Source of the DNA: an uncultured bacterium
GTDB lineage: Bacteria > Patescibacteriota > Minisyncoccia > Phycocordibacterales > UBA9973
Length of the DNA: 37,560 nucleotides
NCBI GenBank assembly: GCA_937895515.1
Contig: CALAYS010000172.1
Location: 1-37,560, forward strand
Direction of reading: 5' to 3'
Positions 31,241 to 37,560 of this stretch are shown here, piece by piece; position 1 is the stretch's first letter, and every line of letters starts with the position of its first letter. The position numbers and the translations under genes were made by a program. Below the pieces are notes generated by a model. It saw only the letters and a program-made list of their open reading frames with translations, ran no database searches and had not been told where the DNA came from.

Positions 31241-31265
31241 ATATGGATAAAAACTAGTATTATTC

Positions 31266-31291
31266 ACTTTATGACCCAAAAGTCATAAAGT
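31266..31291 (-). terminator. Hairpin at the end of the ABC permease operon
   Basis: A perfect 10-bp inverted repeat (ACTTTATGAC/GTCATAAAGT) overlaps the stop codon of the last permease gene. There is no strong T-run, so termination is uncertain. Confidence 0.5.
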
Positions 31292-32063
31292 TTGCACTTT
31301 CGTATTTTCGTACTGCTTTCTTGAAAAACCACAAAGAAAGCATAAACCAGAAAATTGATAATACTAAAAGTAGAAACATCTTTGGAAATGACGTTTGAGT
31401 TATTGCTTCAACAGGTAGAGTTCCGATAAGCAGTGATGGTACAAGAAATGTAAACACAAATCTTGTTGTACCTTGAAACGCGCCACCGTGAAATAGTGAT
31501 GGTGTGAAAAATAGTTCAAACACACTTCGTGTGACTGCTTCTGGGTCAGTAAAAAAGAAATTTATTGACTGTATCGCGATAGTCACACCAGTAAATGTAA
31601 TCAAGGCTATTATAATTAGAAGAAAAGTCATACCTATTTGAGATAGTGTTGCAGAGATCATAAAAAGATATATCACTATACAAATAATTCCAAAGAAGAC
31701 ATCACCAACCGCCGAAGCACCGAAAGATGATGTCGCAATACGAGTAAGTAGACTTTTAGGAGAAATCAAAAACTGATCAAATCTACCTCCTGAAATGAGT
31801 TGAGGCATTTCTCGAAGCCCTGAACCGATGGAGTACACAATACCGAACACTAGAGATACAAAACCTTGTAGACCAAATATGTCGGCTTGGCTCCAACCAC
31901 CAATACTACCAACTGTCTGAATTAGAAAAACCCATAATATAACAAAGGATATATTATTAATCATCATTCCAAAGACATTCATCCAAAAACTTGTGCGAAG
32001 TTCTGCACTACTTTGGATATTCTTTTTTATTGCGTAGATAGCAAAATTGATTTCTTTTTTCAT
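31269..32063 (-). CDS. ABC-2 family transporter permease (DUF990/ABC2_membrane_6 type)
   Basis: This 264-residue protein has about six membrane helices. LREMPQLISGGRFDQFLISPKSLLTRI is the typical cytosolic loop of the family. With the next permease and the ATPase it would form an exporter. A GGAGG Shine-Dalgarno lies at the end of the upstream permease gene, 10 nt before this ATG, which is unusual for this window. The substrate is unknown; drugs, lipids or peptides are possible. Confidence 0.88.
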   Translation of the reverse strand: MKKEINFAIYAIKKNIQSSAELRTSFWMNVFGMMINNISFVILWVFLIQTVGSIGGWSQADIFGLQGFVSLVFGIVYSIGSGLREMPQLISGGRFDQFLISPKSLLTRIATSSFGASAVGDVFFGIICIVIYLFMISATLSQIGMTFLLIIIALITFTGVTIAIQSINFFFTDPEAVTRSVFELFFTPSLFHGGAFQGTTRFVFTFLVPSLLIGTLPVEAITQTSFPKMFLLLVLSIFWFMLSLWFFKKAVRKYESANFMTFGS

Positions 32064-32069
32064 ATAATT

Positions 32070-32870
32070 TTATCCTCCGTTTACAGAGACTTTTTTATGC
32101 GCTCGACCGAACATATATGAAACAATTATTCCAAGTATTACAATCCAAAATACTTGTATTCCGATCATTTCAGAGTATCCAGTTCTCCAAGTGTCATAAA
32201 CAGTGTGTGTCACAAATTGTGATGCTCCAAATGGACTCCAGATTGCAATCTGATACATTACCTTTGGGAACAATGCTACCGGTAAATATGATCCTCCAAG
32301 GATCATCACGGCTTTATCTACGATCCAATATAGTGGCTTGATATCTTCAATCCAAAAAGCAAGAAGACCGACAACCGCATATACAAGTAATGACAAAATG
32401 ATCCCCAAAATAAAAACGATTGAAAGAGTGCTTGCAAAGAACCAGCTCGACATGCTTGCAGGAATACCCACAGCAAGGACAAGAGCGATTGTCCCCAATA
32501 CTACCGCAACAAAGAATGGGTATAGTCCTGCACCTAACTGCCACCACATACGATACGACAAGTAGTTGATTGGCTTTGAAAGTAGGACTTCAACAGTTCC
32601 AGATTTTATGTCTTGCATAATTGATGTTGCAAGATCGCGTAATCGTAATGTCATAAAAGCAAAATATAGAAACATACTCCATGCAGTGATCTGAAAAGTG
32701 AGCCCATTGATCAAACCACCTCGAGTGCTGAAAATGTAGTAGTAGAGTATCAATAAAACACCACATCGTGTGGCGATACCAAATGTATCAACGATCAAAC
32801 GAGCAGGATATTGTATCCTGTCTTTGATCATCATTTTTACTATGCTATTTGCTAATCGAAGTTGCTTCAT
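32070..32870 (-). CDS. ABC-2 family transporter permease
   Basis: This 266-residue permease has about six membrane helices and the conserved LRDLATSIMQDIKSGTVEVLLSKPINYLSYRMWWQLG loop. This is the same kind of protein as its downstream partner, so the exporter is probably a heterodimer. It overlaps the ATPase gene by 26 nt and precedes the second permease by 6 nt. Confidence 0.88.
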   Translation of the reverse strand: MKQLRLANSIVKMMIKDRIQYPARLIVDTFGIATRCGVLLILYYYIFSTRGGLINGLTFQITAWSMFLYFAFMTLRLRDLATSIMQDIKSGTVEVLLSKPINYLSYRMWWQLGAGLYPFFVAVVLGTIALVLAVGIPASMSSWFFASTLSIVFILGIILSLLVYAVVGLLAFWIEDIKPLYWIVDKAVMILGGSYLPVALFPKVMYQIAIWSPFGASQFVTHTVYDTWRTGYSEMIGIQVFWIVILGIIVSYMFGRAHKKVSVNGG

Positions 32871-33843
32871 ACATTTCTCTGATTACTGTCTCAAGATCGA
32901 CATTGTAAACATCTATGTCTGAAACAGAAAAATACGGAAGTATTTTTTGAAGTGCATCAGATACACCAAGAACCCTTTGATCAACTGCAAGAGTTATTTT
33001 ATTACTATCTTTTTCTATATACTTAATTCCTTGGGGAAGTTCAGGAAAGGTTTTTGGTTTTGATTCTAGTGTAATATCAAGATACTTTTCATGTACAAAA
33101 GACTTTGATAGTTCATCTGTTGGCATGTCACGGACTACTGTGCCGTGATTAATTATAATTGTGCGATCACAAAGAGATTCAATATCTCCAACATCGTGTG
33201 ATGTCAAAAAGATAGTTGTCTTTTCTTCTTTGTTTATCTTGATCAAAAGTTCACGAAGTGATTTCTTTGCAACTACGTCAAGACCAATAGTGGGCTCATC
33301 AAGGAATATAATTCTTGGTTTGTGTATTAATGATACTGCAATTTCTGCACGCATTCGTTGCCCGAGTGAAAGTTTTCTTACTGGCTGATCTTTGAAGGAT
33401 CCAAGATCAAACTGTTCAATGAGTTCAGCTGTGCGTGATGCAATTTCTTTTTTCGACAGATCATACATAACACCAAAAAATTCAAATGAGTCTGTGATAG
33501 GTAAGTTTGGAAATAATTGACTTCGTTGTCCAAAAACCGTACCAATCTTGTACGCCAATGCTTTACGATCAGTAGTTGGATTGAAACCAAGTACAGATAT
33601 CTTACCTTTCGTTGGGAATAGAATACCAGTCAACATCTTTATTGTGGTTGACTTACCTGCACCATTCGGGCCGATAAATGCAATACGCTCGCCCTCGTTT
33701 ACAGAAAAAGAAATATCATCAACAGCGTTAACTGTCTTTGTTTCAGGTGAGAGAAGATTTCGAAAAAACGAAGAACCTTGTTTCTTTACAGAAAAAGAGA
33801 AAGTTTTTGAAAGGTTCTTGACTTCAATGATTTTATTCATCAT
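32845..33843 (-). CDS. ABC transporter ATPase of the ABC-2 exporter
   Basis: The protein has 332 residues. Walker A is GPNGAGKST, the Q-loop lies in TVFGQRSQLFPNLP, the signature is LSLGQRMRAEIAVSLI, Walker B is RIIFLDEPTIGLD and the switch is LTSHDVGDIE. The C-terminal domain of about 90 residues is like that of NatA/NodI-type exporters. SPETKTVNAVDDISFSVNEGER before Walker A is typical of the ATPases that pair with DUF990-type permeases. It is the first gene of the operon. Its start is one of two adjacent ATGs. Confidence 0.92.
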   Translation of the reverse strand: MMNKIIEVKNLSKTFSFSVKKQGSSFFRNLLSPETKTVNAVDDISFSVNEGERIAFIGPNGAGKSTTIKMLTGILFPTKGKISVLGFNPTTDRKALAYKIGTVFGQRSQLFPNLPITDSFEFFGVMYDLSKKEIASRTAELIEQFDLGSFKDQPVRKLSLGQRMRAEIAVSLIHKPRIIFLDEPTIGLDVVAKKSLRELLIKINKEEKTTIFLTSHDVGDIESLCDRTIIINHGTVVRDMPTDELSKSFVHEKYLDITLESKPKTFPELPQGIKYIEKDSNKITLAVDQRVLGVSDALQKILPYFSVSDIDVYNVDLETVIREMYEATSISK

Positions 33844-33902
33844 ACATTTAAATTTATCACAAATATGTTCAAAATAATAGTGATTTATCTAAAAAATTAG
33901 GT

Positions 33903-33938
33903 AACAAAAAACACTCCTTGTGGGGAGTGTTTTTTGTT
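33903..33938. terminator. Terminator after the tRNA-Gln transcript
   Basis: A perfect 15-bp stem (AACAAAAAACACTCC and complement) has A and T runs on both sides. It serves tRNA-Gln on the minus strand. Confidence 0.88.
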
Positions 33939-34016
33939 CTGAATACTGCTCTCAGCAGGTATGCAATTTACAGTATAGTTATTCATACTTAGCTCTATCT
34001 TTGAGCTAGCACGAGT
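33939..34016 (-). other. Structured trailer of tRNA-Gln
   Basis: Between tRNA-Gln and the terminator, the minus strand holds AGCTC-AAAGATA-GAGCT and CTGCT-GAG-AGCAG hairpins. It may be only a trailer, or a small RNA released by tRNA processing. No gene is seen. Confidence 0.35.
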
Positions 34017-34090
34017 TGGCTGCCTGACAGGGATTCGAACCCCAATTAACGGATTCAGAGTCCGCTGTCCTACCATTAGACGATCAGGCA
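34017..34090 (-). tRNA. tRNA-Gln (CTG), CCA encoded
   Basis: Acceptor TGCCTGA/TCAGGCA with discriminator G is followed by an encoded CCA (34017-34019). The anticodon arm is GCGGA-CTCTGAA-TCCGT (CTG). The T-loop is TTCGAAT. The T1-A72 end is the weak first pair typical of glutamine tRNA. It is the only tRNA of the five in the window with a genomic CCA. Confidence 0.93.
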
Positions 34091-34113
34091 AGATTATCCT
34101 GTAAGCTTATGAC

Positions 34114-34141
34114 AGAATACCATAAATTTGCTTAAAAACAA
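34114..34141 (-). promoter_or_regulatory. Promoter of tRNA-Gln
   Basis: TTGTTT (34136-34141) and an extended -10, TGG-TATTCT (hexamer 34114-34119), are 16 bp apart on the minus strand. Confidence 0.5.
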
Positions 34142-34171
34142 TAATTTCATGTAATCCAAACTTATTGCCTA

Positions 34172-34180
34172 TGGTATAAT
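34172..34180 (+). promoter_or_regulatory. Extended -10 promoter of the 269-aa gene, leaderless spacing
   Basis: TGG-TATAAT (hexamer 34175-34180) is followed by 6 nt and the ATG at 34187. Confidence 0.62.
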
Positions 34181-34186
34181 CAATTT

Positions 34187-34996
34187 ATGAAAGAACCCCA
34201 GATGAATTCTGAAAATTTTTTAAAAACAAAACTAAATGAAAAGAAAGATGATACCAATCTTGATTTTTCTAGGATCGAGAAAGATGACGCTATTGAATAT
34301 TCTGTAGATAAGAAAATAGGGGATATTACATATACGATTGACTTAAAAGGTACTAAAGATAATCCTGTGTATAAGTTATCTTTTTATACAAAAGAATATG
34401 ATCAAGCCATTACAAACCAAGGATTAGAGTCTTTTAATAGCGTAGTAGACACTATTAAATCATTAGTAAACCATGCTATAGAAAAAGACCATATCACTGG
34501 TATAGAATTTCATGGGGCAAATACTTCATTTTTAAAAGAGAATTTAGAAAAAATTACAGAGATTATTGATAAAGCTTATAAGACTAATCCTAAAGTTTTT
34601 GATAATTTTCATTACCAAGATGAAACACAAAAATTAGATATAGAAAACCAAAAAGTTAGCCAGCAGACTCGCGCAAAAGATTTTGACGAAAAAGGAAATA
34701 TTGTATGGGTTGATTCTGCTACCCAGGAGATAAGTTTAGATAATCTAATGTCCTCAAAAGAAGAATTTGTAAAGAATTTTTATTTTCGTAAAGAATTTGC
34801 AGATAAATTATTACGCCATATTGGATATACTGAGGGTATGGAACCTTTTTTAGCTCAAAAAAATATGAATAAAAATACCGAAAAACAAAGAACTAATCTG
34901 TATCTTCGTGTTTTAAAGAATAAATTTCCAGATTTACCTGTTGTAGAAGATGAATTTGGTAGAATTACTGTATATTTAAAGAATAATGATGCTTAG
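34187..34996 (+). CDS. Hypothetical soluble protein
   Basis: This 269-residue charged, soluble protein has no signal peptide or membrane helix. The N-terminal half looks like a small alpha/beta domain (IGDITYTIDLKGTKDNPVYKLSFYTKEYD). The C-terminal half is helical (EEFVKNFYFRKEFADKLLRHIGYTEGMEPFLAQKNMNK). It has a leaderless-type promoter, so the start is well supported. I do not recognise a family. Confidence 0.7.
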   Translation: MKEPQMNSENFLKTKLNEKKDDTNLDFSRIEKDDAIEYSVDKKIGDITYTIDLKGTKDNPVYKLSFYTKEYDQAITNQGLESFNSVVDTIKSLVNHAIEKDHITGIEFHGANTSFLKENLEKITEIIDKAYKTNPKVFDNFHYQDETQKLDIENQKVSQQTRAKDFDEKGNIVWVDSATQEISLDNLMSSKEEFVKNFYFRKEFADKLLRHIGYTEGMEPFLAQKNMNKNTEKQRTNLYLRVLKNKFPDLPVVEDEFGRITVYLKNNDA

Positions 34997-35046
34997 TTTT
35001 TTACAAGAACACTATTCAAAGGATTCTAGTTTTAAGGCATAAAAAG

Positions 35047-35055
35047 TGCTATAAT
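35047..35055 (+). promoter_or_regulatory. Extended -10 promoter of the LOG-family gene, leaderless spacing
   Basis: TGC-TATAAT (hexamer 35050-35055) is followed by 6 nt and the ATG at 35062. Confidence 0.62.
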
Positions 35056-35061
35056 ATCAAT

Positions 35062-35799
35062 ATGGAAGGAAATGAAGTAGAAAAATACAAAATACTAACA
35101 GTACAAGATATTCGCAATGCTTGTGAAATGCGCTATGGTAAAGACGGCGAAATGATAGAAGTTTGCCAAATGACAGACGAGCTTAAACAAGGCATTGATA
35201 CATTGCAAAAATTCTCTCGCGTTGCAACTATTTACGGTTCAGCACGGTTTACTGAAGATAACCCTAACTATATTCAAGTTGAAAAACTAGCTCATGCATT
35301 AGCTAATGATTTAGGTTATGCAATTATTACTGGTGGGGGCGGGGGTATAATGGAAGCCGGTAATCGTGGGGCATATCGCGCTGGTGGGTCTTCTATTGGA
35401 GCCACAATTACACTACCAAGAGAACAAAAAACAAATAAATATGTTACCGATGTAGTACCTTTTAATTATTTCTTTACACGTAAAGTAGCTCTTCGATATT
35501 CTACCGAAGTTGCCATTTATTGCCCAGGTGGGTTTGGAACATTAGACGAACTTTTTGAAGTTGTAACTTTAATTCAAACTAAAAAAATGAATAGAATTCC
35601 AATAATACTTTTTGGTTCAGAATTTTGGAATCCAATAGATAAAATGATAAAAAATCTTTTAGTAGATGAATACAAAACAATAAGCGTAGACGAGAGAGAG
35701 CTGTATTTAATTACCGATGACATAGATACAATTTTGGAAATAGCTGCAGCGGCTGATTTAAAACAAGTTAAAAATGGTATTACTCATTCAATAAGATAA
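35062..35799 (+). CDS. LOG-family protein (TIGR00730, nucleoside monophosphate phosphoribohydrolase-like)
   Basis: This 245-residue Rossmann-like protein has the two family motifs: GGGGGIMEAGNRGAYRAGG (about 92-110) and CPGGFGTLDELFEVVTLIQTKK (about 154-175, the PGGxGTxxE motif). The family hydrolyses N6-modified or plain nucleoside 5'-monophosphates to base and ribose 5-phosphate. Members were long labelled lysine decarboxylase. VATIYGSARFTEDNPNYIQVEKLAHALANDLGYAIITG at the start of the fold is typical. It is a single gene ending in a terminator. Confidence 0.92.
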   Translation: MEGNEVEKYKILTVQDIRNACEMRYGKDGEMIEVCQMTDELKQGIDTLQKFSRVATIYGSARFTEDNPNYIQVEKLAHALANDLGYAIITGGGGGIMEAGNRGAYRAGGSSIGATITLPREQKTNKYVTDVVPFNYFFTRKVALRYSTEVAIYCPGGFGTLDELFEVVTLIQTKKMNRIPIILFGSEFWNPIDKMIKNLLVDEYKTISVDERELYLITDDIDTILEIAAAADLKQVKNGITHSIR

Positions 35800-35801
35800 T
35801 A

Positions 35802-35843
35802 AATATAAAAATACTTCTCCTAAAGGAGAAGTATTTTTATATT
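35802..35843. terminator. Bidirectional terminator
   Basis: A perfect 19-bp stem (arm AATATAAAAATACTTCTCC, loop TAAA) lies between the convergent LOG-family and YtxH-like genes. Confidence 0.9.
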
Positions 35844-35849
35844 AAATAT

Positions 35850-36230
35850 TTATTTTTTAGTACTTGGTTTAGTAGATTTTTTCTTAGCACTTGTTTTCAT
35901 AGAAGCAGACATATTCTTCCATTCTTTTTTTAGGCGAGCTACTTCTTTTTCTACCATATCAGCATCAATGTTTTTTATTTTACTGTATTTTTTAGATACT
36001 TGTTCAACAATATCATTGTATTTGTCGGCCGATACTTCTTTCATGTCTTCCATTTTTTCAGCTACTTCGGCTTGCATTTTAACCATCCAAGCTTTTAAGT
36101 CTTTTCGGTTTTTCTTACCTTGTGGTCCCATTAAAAGATACCCTACAGCACTAAGTGCAGCAATTCCAACAGCTGTCGCTACAATTTTGCCAGTATTGTT
36201 CTTTTTTTCTATTTTCTTTTTTACTACCAT
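35850..36230 (-). CDS. YtxH-like small membrane protein
   Basis: The protein has 126 residues. A short basic N-terminus and one membrane segment (about 14-32, GKIVATAVGIAALSAVGYLLM) precede GPQGKKNRKDLKAWMVKMQAEVAEKMEDM. A long charged helix and a very Lys-rich tail (AKKKSTKPSTKK) follow. The GPxGKKNR motif after the helix is the YtxH-type pattern. The function is unknown; the lysine-rich end could bind nucleic acid or the membrane surface. TATAAT at 36258-36263 (minus strand) is a likely promoter. Confidence 0.8.
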   Translation of the reverse strand: MVVKKKIEKKNNTGKIVATAVGIAALSAVGYLLMGPQGKKNRKDLKAWMVKMQAEVAEKMEDMKEVSADKYNDIVEQVSKKYSKIKNIDADMVEKEVARLKKEWKNMSASMKTSAKKKSTKPSTKK

Positions 36231-36337
36231 AAAAATTTGTGTTTATTAATAATATCTATTATACACCCATTTAGCATCTTAAGATAGGGAGATTTTATTT
36301 TGATTTTTAGGGTTTTTAGTGTAATGTATTGTTATAT

Positions 36338-37560
36338 ATGTCTAAGGATTCAGTTGTAATTCGATTTAACGATGTGTCATTTGAATATGGCCACAATAAA
36401 CCTATTTTAAAAGAGGTTAGTTTTTCTGTGCGCTCGGGTTCTAAAATAACTATTATGGGTCAAAATGGAGCCGGTAAAAGTACTTTGTTTGGGCTTATCA
36501 CAGGTAAATTTAAACCCGAAGATGGGGATATTAACATTGCTACCGGTTCAACTATTGCACTGTCTCGCCAAGTCATACCACGAGACGAAATGGATTTAAC
36601 CGTTAGAGAATTTTTTGAAAAATGTTTCCCTAAAAAAAAGGTCTATGACATTGATCCACGGATTGATGATGTACTAGAAGTTGTAAACCTTAAAGGTCAC
36701 GAAAAGGTTCATGAAAGATTAATTAAAACTTTTTCCGGTGGGCAACAAGCACGGCTTTTATTAGCTTCGGCTTTGATTCAAGAACCAGACATTTTGCTAC
36801 TGGACGAGCCAACAAATAATCTAGACAAAGCTGGAATTTCACATTTAACTGACTTTTTGATTTCTTATAAAAAAACAGTTTTGGTTATTTCTCACGATGC
36901 TGAATTTTTAAATTCTTTCACAGATGGAGTTTTGTATTTAGATGTTCATACCAAAGTCGTTGAACAATACGCCGGAAACTATAACGATGTTCTTAAAGAC
37001 ATTACCGCTCGTGTAGAAAAAGAAAACATGAAAAATGCTCAACTGCAAAAAACCATCATTGCTAAAAAAGAAAAAGCCAATGAGTTTGCGTACAAAGGTG
37101 GGCGACTACGTCTAGTTGCTAAACGCATGCGTGAATTAGCTGAAGATTTAGAAGATGAATTAGTTGATGTTCGTCAAGAAGATAGAACAATTCGTAATTT
37201 CACTATCCCAGCTCAAGATGAATTCTTGGGTACAATTGCTGAGATTAGTTCATTTACTACTATGAAAAATGGTCATGTTAGTAAACGTACAGCAAATATA
37301 AATTTAAAAAAGAATCAGCATTTACTACTACGTGGTCCTAATGGTATTGGTAAATCAACTTTACTGGAAAAAATCGCTAACCGCCAAGAAGACGGGGTAG
37401 TGGTAAGTCGCGGCGTCCGTATTGGGTATTATCGGCAAGATTTTTCCAACATGGATTTTGACCAAACAGTCCATCAGATTTTAATTTCCGCTATGGAAAA
37501 ATCAGGTACAATTACCCGTGAAGAAACATTGCGCGCTACTGGGGCCCTATTTTTAATAAA
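36338..37560 (+). CDS. ABC-F family ATPase (runs off window end)
   Basis: The visible 407 residues contain a first ABC domain with Walker A GQNGAGKST, signature FSGGQQARLLLASAL, Walker B ILLLDEPTNNLD and VISHDAEFL. A charged linker follows (about 215-280, EKENMKNAQLQKTIIAKKEKANEFAYKGGRLRLVAKRMREL), then a second Walker A RGPNGIGKST. Two soluble ABC domains in one chain without membrane segments define ABC-F proteins, which act on the ribosome in translation control or antibiotic protection. The second signature and the end are outside the window. TATTGT lies 5 nt before the ATG. Confidence 0.92.
   Translation, partial: MSKDSVVIRFNDVSFEYGHNKPILKEVSFSVRSGSKITIMGQNGAGKSTLFGLITGKFKPEDGDINIATGSTIALSRQVIPRDEMDLTVREFFEKCFPKKKVYDIDPRIDDVLEVVNLKGHEKVHERLIKTFSGGQQARLLLASALIQEPDILLLDEPTNNLDKAGISHLTDFLISYKKTVLVISHDAEFLNSFTDGVLYLDVHTKVVEQYAGNYNDVLKDITARVEKENMKNAQLQKTIIAKKEKANEFAYKGGRLRLVAKRMRELAEDLEDELVDVRQEDRTIRNFTIPAQDEFLGTIAEISSFTTMKNGHVSKRTANINLKKNQHLLLRGPNGIGKSTLLEKIANRQEDGVVVSRGVRIGYYRQDFSNMDFDQTVHQILISAMEKSGTITREETLRATGALFLI

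Larger units (their letters stand above)
22417..31260. mobile_element. Integrative-element-like region with serine recombinase and Gabija cargo
   Basis: The boundaries are estimates, set by the ncRNA terminator on the left and the end of the recombinase on the right. The region contains a large serine recombinase, a phage-type ParB-domain methyltransferase, a terminase-small-subunit-like protein, a Gabija-type pair and several small unknowns. Its genes are spaced more loosely and its composition is less AT-rich than the chromosome around it. No convincing attachment-site direct repeat was found; a shared AACTAGT near 22508 and 31253 is too short to count. Confidence 0.55.

Noticed and set aside
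22504..31260. AACTAGT as attachment-site repeat of the mobile region
   Set aside because: Seven bases are too few at this base composition, and the flanks do not match.
690..36230. UGA read as glycine (alternative code)
   Set aside because: All conserved proteins are full length under the standard code, RF2 is encoded, and no in-frame TGA interrupts a domain.
1..37560. CRISPR array or cas genes
   Set aside because: No regularly spaced repeats of 24-40 bp and no Cas motifs were found on either strand.

Overview
The window looks like a chromosome segment of a Candidate Phyla Radiation (Patescibacteria) bacterium. It is AT-rich and densely packed, and uses standard stop codons. It has short versions of housekeeping genes, a type IV pilus operon of the CPR type, and many small enzymes (NUDIX, HAD, GNAT, kinase-like). 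Most genes lack a Shine-Dalgarno sequence. Assignment below the superphylum was not attempted.

Layout. 1-484: the N-terminal part of a TonB-dependent receptor on the minus strand. This is out of place in a CPR genome and may be an assembly join. 690-4317: major pilin, prepilin peptidase and four (pseudo)pilins. 4323-8643: ligA, gatC, gatA and a membrane protein. 8744-10418: a GNAT gene and a minus-strand tRNA cluster (fMet, Met, Asp), with partial tRNA copies and repeated hairpin elements in the spacers. 10482-16739: CapA-like, TauE/SafE-like, tRNA-Thr, a short prfB, ftsE, ftsX, pyrG. 16782-22060: mscL, a run of nucleotide-type enzymes with an unrecognised protein and an APH-fold kinase, then a 5'-nucleotidase and a DUF1801 protein. 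22121-22413: a probable structured non-coding RNA ending in a terminator. About 22.4-31.26 kb: an integrative-element-like region. It carries a Gabija-type pair (gajA, gajB), two small genes, a ParB-domain DNA methyltransferase, a terminase-small-subunit-like HTH protein, a zinc-ribbon membrane protein and a large serine recombinase. 31269-33843: an ABC-2 exporter operon. 33.9-37.56 kb: tRNA-Gln, a hypothetical protein, a LOG-family protein, a YtxH-like protein and a truncated ABC-F ATPase.

How the genes work together. The pilus genes would make, process and initiate a type IV pilus. GatCA belongs to tRNA-dependent amidation, but no gatB is present. FtsEX links to cell-wall hydrolysis, and prfB sits upstream of it as in many bacteria. 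The Gabija pair with the serine recombinase suggests an anti-phage cargo on a mobile element.

Main points for a second look: (i) two 81-82 nt elements in the tRNA cluster share one fold but have covarying stems; (ii) a 22.1-22.4 kb RNA contains a 19-nt match to a universal 23S rRNA segment inside its own hairpin; (iii) seven genes have TATAAT-like boxes exactly 6 nt before their start codon, implying leaderless mRNAs; (iv) none of the 38 gene ends seen is TGA, although a shortened RF2 is present.
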